From: an uncultured Aquimarina sp. | GTDB taxonomy: Bacteria > Bacteroidota > Bacteroidia > Flavobacteriales > Flavobacteriaceae | Assembly: GCA_947503835.1 (NCBI GenBank) | Contig: CANNFM010000011.1 | Location: forward strand, 124,001 to 188,000 | Length of the DNA stretch: 64,000 bases | Direction: 5' to 3' | Shown: positions 59,928-64,000 of the stretch, in pieces | Layout: each line of letters starts with the position of its first letter | Numbering within the stretch: position 1 is the stretch's first letter | Translations under genes and position numbers: made by a program | Notes under the pieces: generated by a model | What the model saw: only the letters and a program-made list of their open reading frames with translations | Databases searched by the model: none | What the model was told of the DNA's origin: nothing

Positions 59928-60320
59928 ATGAGATACCATACAAGAAAAATAGTAAAACCTGGAGATTTAAACCCCAATGAAACCTTATTTGGAGGTAGGT
60001 TATTAGAATGGATAGACGAAGAAGCAGCTTTGTATGCCGTTATACAGTTAGAAAGTAAAAGAGTGGTTACAAAATTTATGTCAGAAATAAATTTTGTTAA
60101 CTCAGCAGTGCAGGGGGATATCATAGAGATTGGTATGGATGTAGTAAAGTTTGGTAAAACATCATTGATTTTAAAATGCGAAGTAAGAAATAAGCTCACA
60201 CGCAAAACAATCATAAAAGTAGAAACCATTACCATGGTTAATCTAGATGAAAATGGCAAACCAGCTGCACACGGAAAAACAAAAATCGAATTTGTAAAAG
60301 ATAGGTTATCTAAGGACTAA
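59928..60320 (+). CDS. Acyl-CoA thioesterase, hotdog fold
   Basis: A 130-residue hotdog-fold thioesterase of the YciA/BACH group that hydrolyses acyl-CoAs. Motifs are VKPGDLNPNETLFGGRLLEWIDEEAALYA (the conserved NxxGxxFGG-type helix, with Asp in the active site), then FMSEINFVNSAVQGDIIEIG. It starts after the split REP-like copy. It converges on the DUF721 gene and overlaps its end by 15 bases. Confidence 0.9.
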   Translation: MRYHTRKIVKPGDLNPNETLFGGRLLEWIDEEAALYAVIQLESKRVVTKFMSEINFVNSAVQGDIIEIGMDVVKFGKTSLILKCEVRNKLTRKTIIKVETITMVNLDENGKPAAHGKTKIEFVKDRLSKD

Positions 60321-60602
60321 TTTTTTAATTAATTCTTTACCTAATTCTTCATTAAGGTTAGCAAGGATCTTTTCTTTACCATAACTAAGTTCTTCTCTGA
60401 GTACAGAAGATGTAAGTTGAACAAATAATGTTTCCCGATCAAGCTTAATATTTTGGGTGTACTTAGTAATTGCAGGACCCATTACTTTTTCCCATACATC
60501 TCGCACAGCAACCTTGTCCAAACCTTTTTGAAGGTTGTTGTCAGAAACGAAGTCTTTTAAAACATCTCCCAGACTTTGTTGTTCTTGATGGCGTTTGGTC
60601 AT
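60306..60602 (-). CDS. DUF721/DciA-like protein
   Basis: A 98-residue protein of the DUF721 family: VRDVWEKVMGPAITKYTQNI, LFVQLTSSVLREELSYGKEKIL. DUF721 includes DciA, which loads the replicative helicase DnaB in many bacteria that lack DnaC/DnaI. A role with DnaB (29348-30892) is inferred from the family. It is the last gene of the recF operon; its ATG overlaps the stop of the lipoprotein gene by one base. Confidence 0.85.
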   Translation of the reverse strand: MTKRHQEQQSLGDVLKDFVSDNNLQKGLDKVAVRDVWEKVMGPAITKYTQNIKLDRETLFVQLTSSVLREELSYGKEKILANLNEELGKELIKKLVLR

Positions 60603-61015
60603 TATAATTTGATCTTTTGATATGGTTTATAAAAATACACATTTCCAGCTTCATTTTTGATTGTGATCTGGTTTTCTTTTGCAGAAATAATGGTCTCTTT
60701 CCAACTAGAAAGAGAGGTCTTATAATACATCCTAAGACTATCATCTTCTATTTTTAAAGTAAATAACTCACTATCATTAGTGGTTATAAAGCTTCCATCT
60801 AGTCTTGGCTGTACTTTTTTACGAATCCCAATAGAATCTTTAATTTCAAAAAAGTCAATACTTTGATTGAAATTGTATTTTTTTTCAGTTCCATCTGATA
60901 ATACAACTCTTTCGATCTCCCAATATCCATCTATATATTGGATATAGTTTTCTGGACTTGGTGTTGTACAAGAAACAAAGGTTATTAATAATGTGTAGTA
61001 GAGTAATTTTTTCAT
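60602..61015 (-). CDS. Small lipocalin-like lipoprotein
   Basis: A 137-residue lipoprotein with lipobox ITFVSC (Cys16). The rest is a small all-beta domain beginning YIQYIDGYWEIERVVLSDGTEK, with a lipocalin-like GxW start, and ending NAGNVYFYKPYQ-like strand order. Function unknown. It lies between recF (6 bases upstream) and DUF721 (one-base overlap), an order common in Flavobacteriia. Confidence 0.72.
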   Translation of the reverse strand: MKKLLYYTLLITFVSCTTPSPENYIQYIDGYWEIERVVLSDGTEKKYNFNQSIDFFEIKDSIGIRKKVQPRLDGSFITTNDSELFTLKIEDDSLRMYYKTSLSSWKETIISAKENQITIKNEAGNVYFYKPYQKIKL

Positions 61016-61021
61016 AATTCA

Positions 61022-62122
61022 TTAATTTGACTCTTGGTTTCCGTCCAGCTTAAAAATTTTATAAGACTGAGAGATCTTTTTAACCACTTCTTCTGTTCGG
61101 TCGGCATGTGTATCGCTAATAAAAAGTTGGCCAAAGGTTTTGTCATCTACCAATTTTATAATGTGCTCTACACGTTTCTCATCAAGTTTATCAAAAATAT
61201 CATCAAGTAGCAGTATAGGACTTACATTGCTATTTCTTTTTATAAAATCAAATTGAGCGAGTTTTAGTGCAATTAAAAAAGACTTTTGCTGGCCTTGACT
61301 ACCGAATTTTTTAATAGGATGTCCCTCAATTTCAAAAGATAAATCGTCCTTGTGTACACCTACACTGGTATATTGAAGCATCCTATCTTTTGCAAGATTT
61401 TGCTCCAGAAGTGTTAATAGATCTGTTTCCGATAATTTACTTTGATAAGTGAGAGCAACTTTTTCCTTTCCAGAACTTATAGTATCATATCTATTTATAA
61501 ATATAGGAATGAAAGCTTCCAGAAACTCCTTTCTTTTGGTATGAATACTACTACCATATTCATGAAGCTGCTGGTTATAGATTTCCAGAGTGGTAGGGTC
61601 AAACGTATTGTTGACCGTAAAGTATTTTAGCAAGGAGTTACGCTGCGATACTATTTTGGTGTATTTCAATAATGTAGAGAGGTAATTTGGGTCACTCTGC
61701 GAAATAACACCGTCTATAAATTTACGACGTGTATCACTCCCCTCAGTTATTAAATCCCGATCTGCGGGGGATATAATAACTAAAGGTAAAAAACCAATAT
61801 GCTCGCTAAATGTGTCATAAGCTTTACCATTACGTTTGATTACTTTTTTTTGTCCCCTTTTGGCACTTACAATCACCTTCTCATCACGATCGTCCTTTAT
61901 ATATAGGCCATCAATCACAAAAAAATCGGTATCATGCTTAATATTTTGACTGGTAATGGGATTAAAATAACTCTTACCAAAGGATAAGTGATAAATGGCA
62001 TCCAGAATATTCGTTTTTCCGACTCCATTATGACCCACAAAGCAGTTTATCTTATCATCAAATTCAAAATTGATGGATTCAAAATTTTTGTAATTGATTA
62101 AAGAAAGAGATTTTAAAATCAT
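61022..62122 (-). CDS. recF: DNA replication and repair protein RecF
   Basis: Loads RecA at single-strand gaps together with RecO and RecR. 366 residues. Walker A is GHNGVGKTN (residues about 30-38), the signature motif is GSQGQQKSFLIALKLAQ, and Walker B is PILLLDDIFDKLD. Length is standard. First gene of the operon with a lipoprotein and DUF721 on the minus strand. dnaA, dnaN and gyrB, its neighbours in other phyla, are absent here. Confidence 0.96.
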   Translation of the reverse strand: MILKSLSLINYKNFESINFEFDDKINCFVGHNGVGKTNILDAIYHLSFGKSYFNPITSQNIKHDTDFFVIDGLYIKDDRDEKVIVSAKRGQKKVIKRNGKAYDTFSEHIGFLPLVIISPADRDLITEGSDTRRKFIDGVISQSDPNYLSTLLKYTKIVSQRNSLLKYFTVNNTFDPTTLEIYNQQLHEYGSSIHTKRKEFLEAFIPIFINRYDTISSGKEKVALTYQSKLSETDLLTLLEQNLAKDRMLQYTSVGVHKDDLSFEIEGHPIKKFGSQGQQKSFLIALKLAQFDFIKRNSNVSPILLLDDIFDKLDEKRVEHIIKLVDDKTFGQLFISDTHADRTEEVVKKISQSYKIFKLDGNQESN

Positions 62123-62230
62123 AAAACACTGATCATCAAGGAGTCGTAACTTTTACAAAATTCATAATTGATCCGTGCAAATTATTGAAAAATAATAAAT
62201 ACTTGTGCTTTTAATTATGAATAAAAATTT

Positions 62231-62238
62231 TATTTTTG
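62231..62238 (+). promoter_or_regulatory. -7 element of the TPR gene
   Basis: TATTTTTG matches TAnnTTTG, 20 bases before the ATG at 62259. It is divergent from recF. No TTG at the right distance. Confidence 0.55.
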
Positions 62239-62258
62239 CCCTTCATTAAAGAAAACTT

Positions 62259-63029
62259 ATGGCAACTTACAAGAAACGAGGACACAAACCTAAAAATAAA
62301 GCTGAAGGAGTTGAGCAGATCGAAGATAATTCAACAACTGCTGAGGTATTTAATACCTTAGATGAAGGCGCTTCTAGAACAGAAGAATGGGTTGCGGCAA
62401 ATCAAAAATACATACTGGGTGCGGTAGGAGTTATAGCTCTTGTTATCTTAGGATATCTTGGTTTTCAAAAATTCATCCAAGAACCTAAAGAACAAGAAGC
62501 AGCAAATGAGATGTTTAAAGCTCAGCAATATTTTGATAATGCTGTAAATGGTAATACATCTGTTAGTGATTCTTTATATACATTAGCACTTAATGGAGGA
62601 GAAGGTAAATATGGTTTCTTAGAGATTATAGAAAACTATGGCGGTACAAAATCTGCCAATCTTGCAAACTATTATGCAGGGTTTTCTTACCTTAATATGA
62701 ATAAGTATCAGGAAGCTATTGAGTATCTTGATAATTTTAAAAGCGATGATCAAATGTTAGGTCCTCTTGCTTTAGGAGGTATTGGAGATGCTTTTTCTCA
62801 ATTAGACCAAGTAGAAGAGGCGCTAGGGTATTATGAAAAAGCAGCAAAAATAAAGACTAACGATTTTACAACACCTAAGTTTTTACTGAAATCAGCAATT
62901 ACTGCAATATCATTAAACAAGGCTGATGTAGCGATTTCTTATTTGAAGAGAATCAAAGAAGAATTTCCAAAAAGTGTTGAAGCTAATCAAGTAGATGTGC
63001 ATCTTGGTCAAGCTCAGGCAATGAAATAA
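62259..63029 (+). CDS. Membrane-anchored tetratricopeptide-repeat protein, YfgM-like
   Basis: A 256-residue protein with a charged cytoplasmic N terminus, one membrane helix (YILGAVGVIALVILGYLGF, about 51-69), and a periplasmic TPR region: ANLANYYAGFSYLNMNKYQEAIEYL-type repeats, then LGGIGDAFSQLDQVEEALGYYEKA and ISYLKRIKEEFPKS. This is the layout of YfgM, which assists envelope protein folding. It precedes ribH by 65 bases. Confidence 0.85.
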   Translation: MATYKKRGHKPKNKAEGVEQIEDNSTTAEVFNTLDEGASRTEEWVAANQKYILGAVGVIALVILGYLGFQKFIQEPKEQEAANEMFKAQQYFDNAVNGNTSVSDSLYTLALNGGEGKYGFLEIIENYGGTKSANLANYYAGFSYLNMNKYQEAIEYLDNFKSDDQMLGPLALGGIGDAFSQLDQVEEALGYYEKAAKIKTNDFTTPKFLLKSAITAISLNKADVAISYLKRIKEEFPKSVEANQVDVHLGQAQAMK

Positions 63030-63094
63030 TAGTTTGAAGTTTCAAGTTCTAAAAGAAACTTTGAACCTGAAACACATAAACTTTAAACTTAATC

Positions 63095-63601
63095 ATGGCT
63101 ACAGAAAATAAAAATTTATCACAATACGATAAAGCTACAATCCCAAACGCGAAAAATTTTCGGTTTGGGATTGTTGTTTCAGAATGGAATGAAAACATCA
63201 CACAAGGACTTTTTCAAGGAGCATTTGATGCATTGATAGACTGTGGCGCAATAAAAGAGAATATTGTTAGGTGGAATGTACCTGGTAGTTTCGAACTTAT
63301 TTATGGTTGTAAAAAGATGCAAGAATCTTTTGATATGCTGGATGCAGTTATAGCAATTGGTAGTGTTATCCAGGGAGAAACTAAACACTTCGATTTTGTA
63401 TGCGAAGGGGTTACTCAAGGAATTAAAGATTTAAATATAAATACCGATACTCCTGTTATTTTTTGTGTATTAACCGATAACACCATGCAGCAATCCATAG
63501 ATCGTTCTGGCGGTAAACACGGTAATAAAGGAACCGAAGCCGCTATTGCCGCTATTAAAATGGCACAATTACGAAAAGATGCTAAATTCTACAAAGGATA
63601 G
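63095..63601 (+). CDS. ribH: 6,7-Dimethyl-8-ribityllumazine synthase
   Basis: Penultimate step of riboflavin synthesis, joining 5-amino-6-ribitylaminouracil and 3,4-dihydroxybutanone phosphate. 168 residues. Motifs are VSEWNENITQGL, WNVPGSFELIYG, AIGSVIQGETKHFDFVCEG (with the conserved His) and FCVLTDNTMQQSIDR. Length is normal. No FMN riboswitch was seen ahead of it, and no other rib gene is in the window. Confidence 0.97.
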   Translation: MATENKNLSQYDKATIPNAKNFRFGIVVSEWNENITQGLFQGAFDALIDCGAIKENIVRWNVPGSFELIYGCKKMQESFDMLDAVIAIGSVIQGETKHFDFVCEGVTQGIKDLNINTDTPVIFCVLTDNTMQQSIDRSGGKHGNKGTEAAIAAIKMAQLRKDAKFYKG

Positions 63602-63855
63602 CATCTAAGTTTGATTTTTTCGATTTATTTTTTTCGATGTGGTATACTATTTGTGTCCCATGTCATGTATTTTAGTGTAATGAATTTGAAATTTATAATT
63701 CAATACTAAAGAACATGTTCATGAGTTCAGAATGGTTTCTTGTTTGATTCTTTAATTTTATTTATAGCGTCAATCTGAAACCCTAAACTGAAAATTATAA
63801 ATCACTTTCATTGTTATTGTAATGCTAAAAGCTTTAGATTACAGCGCATTTTAAG

Positions 63856-63863
63856 TATATTTG
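63856..63863 (+). promoter_or_regulatory. -7 element of the last gene
   Basis: TATATTTG matches TAnnTTTG, 9 bases before the ATG at 63872. The preceding gap from 63602 shows no other signal. Confidence 0.5.
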
Positions 63864-63871
63864 ATTCGATT

Positions 63872-64000
63872 ATGGGAATATTTAAAACAAGAAAAAATAA
63901 AAAATTCAGTTATTCTCCACGTTATTGGGATGATAACGGAGAAGGGAACCCATATCAAATACAAAATAAGTTTGATAAGTTCCGTAGTGTAGGAAGCAGC
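63872..64000 (+). CDS. Start of a conserved hypothetical protein next to ribH (cut by window end)
   Basis: The first 43 residues are visible: MGIFKTRKNKKFSYSPRYW, then DDNGEGNPYQ and a run of basic and aromatic residues; the frame runs off the window. This small basic protein is regularly found directly after ribH in Flavobacteriia and is sometimes mislabelled a riboflavin synthase subunit. No enzyme motif is visible in this part. Confidence 0.7.
   Translation, partial: MGIFKTRKNKKFSYSPRYWDDNGEGNPYQIQNKFDKFRSVGSS

Noticed and set aside
63030..63094. FMN riboswitch ahead of ribH
   Set aside because: Only 65 bases separate the two genes and none of the conserved riboswitch segments is visible.

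Overview
The window comes from a chromosome of a marine-type member of the Bacteroidota, family Flavobacteriaceae, probably close to Aquimarina (the genus is an inference). Supporting evidence: the DNA is AT-rich; starts lack Shine-Dalgarno sequences and several promoters have the Bacteroidota TAnnTTTG -7 element; lipoproteins have Asp-rich tails after the lipobox cysteine; and there are lineage markers such as GldI, a split transketolase, DUF4270, DUF3810, DUF4907, a FecI/FecR/TonB-receptor set and a MerR-crtI-crtB-crtZ carotenoid operon.

Layout. 1-7.3 kb: end of a SurA-like isomerase, MoxR ATPase, a small secreted protein, aconitase, a Crp/Fnr regulator with a palindromic site behind it, a lipoprotein and a TlpA thioredoxin. 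7.3-11.4 kb: zeaxanthin-type carotenoid operon on the minus strand, led by a MerR regulator that keeps the cobalamin-binding residues of the CarH light sensors. 11.4-18.9 kb: envelope proteins, including an outer-membrane barrel, Kelch lipoprotein, DUF4907, LytS-like kinase and LytTR regulator in one compact run. 19.0-19.6 kb: tRNA-Leu and two identical tRNA-Lys genes with a broken copy between them. 19.7-34.5 kb: housekeeping genes (aroK, a phosphoribosyltransferase, Hsp15-like protein, split transketolase, tgt, Lpt permease, accA, dnaB, aminotransferase). 34.6-41.8 kb: two amidohydrolase-family proteins, DUF3810 and PepD.

41.8-46.5 kb is the most accessory-looking part. Five unrelated single genes (YcxB-like, GrpB, RDD, serine hydrolase, GNAT) all lie on the plus strand, and several are separated by hairpin-rich elements. 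Two of these elements, exactly 1434 bp apart, align without gaps over 164 bp with 121 identities counted by hand. Several coding regions stop inside the left arm of an element and the next gene begins just after a shared CGTTRGC end. This looks like a cassette array without an integrase in view. 

46.5-51 kb: cyclophilin-FKBP fusion, GldI and NrnA in one operon, then a PhoD-like phosphatase and ndk. 51-59.7 kb: TonB receptor, FecR and ECF sigma factor, with a frameshifted four-helix-bundle gene and long arrays of 7-bp repeats between sigma and anti-sigma. Two lipoproteins nearby share a cysteine-containing PKD-like repeat. A 21-bp tandem array and a 39-unit heptamer array lie between them. 59.9-64 kb: thioesterase, DciA-like DUF721, lipoprotein, recF, a TPR protein, ribH and the start of the next gene.

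No rRNA genes, CRISPR array, prophage or insertion sequence was seen.
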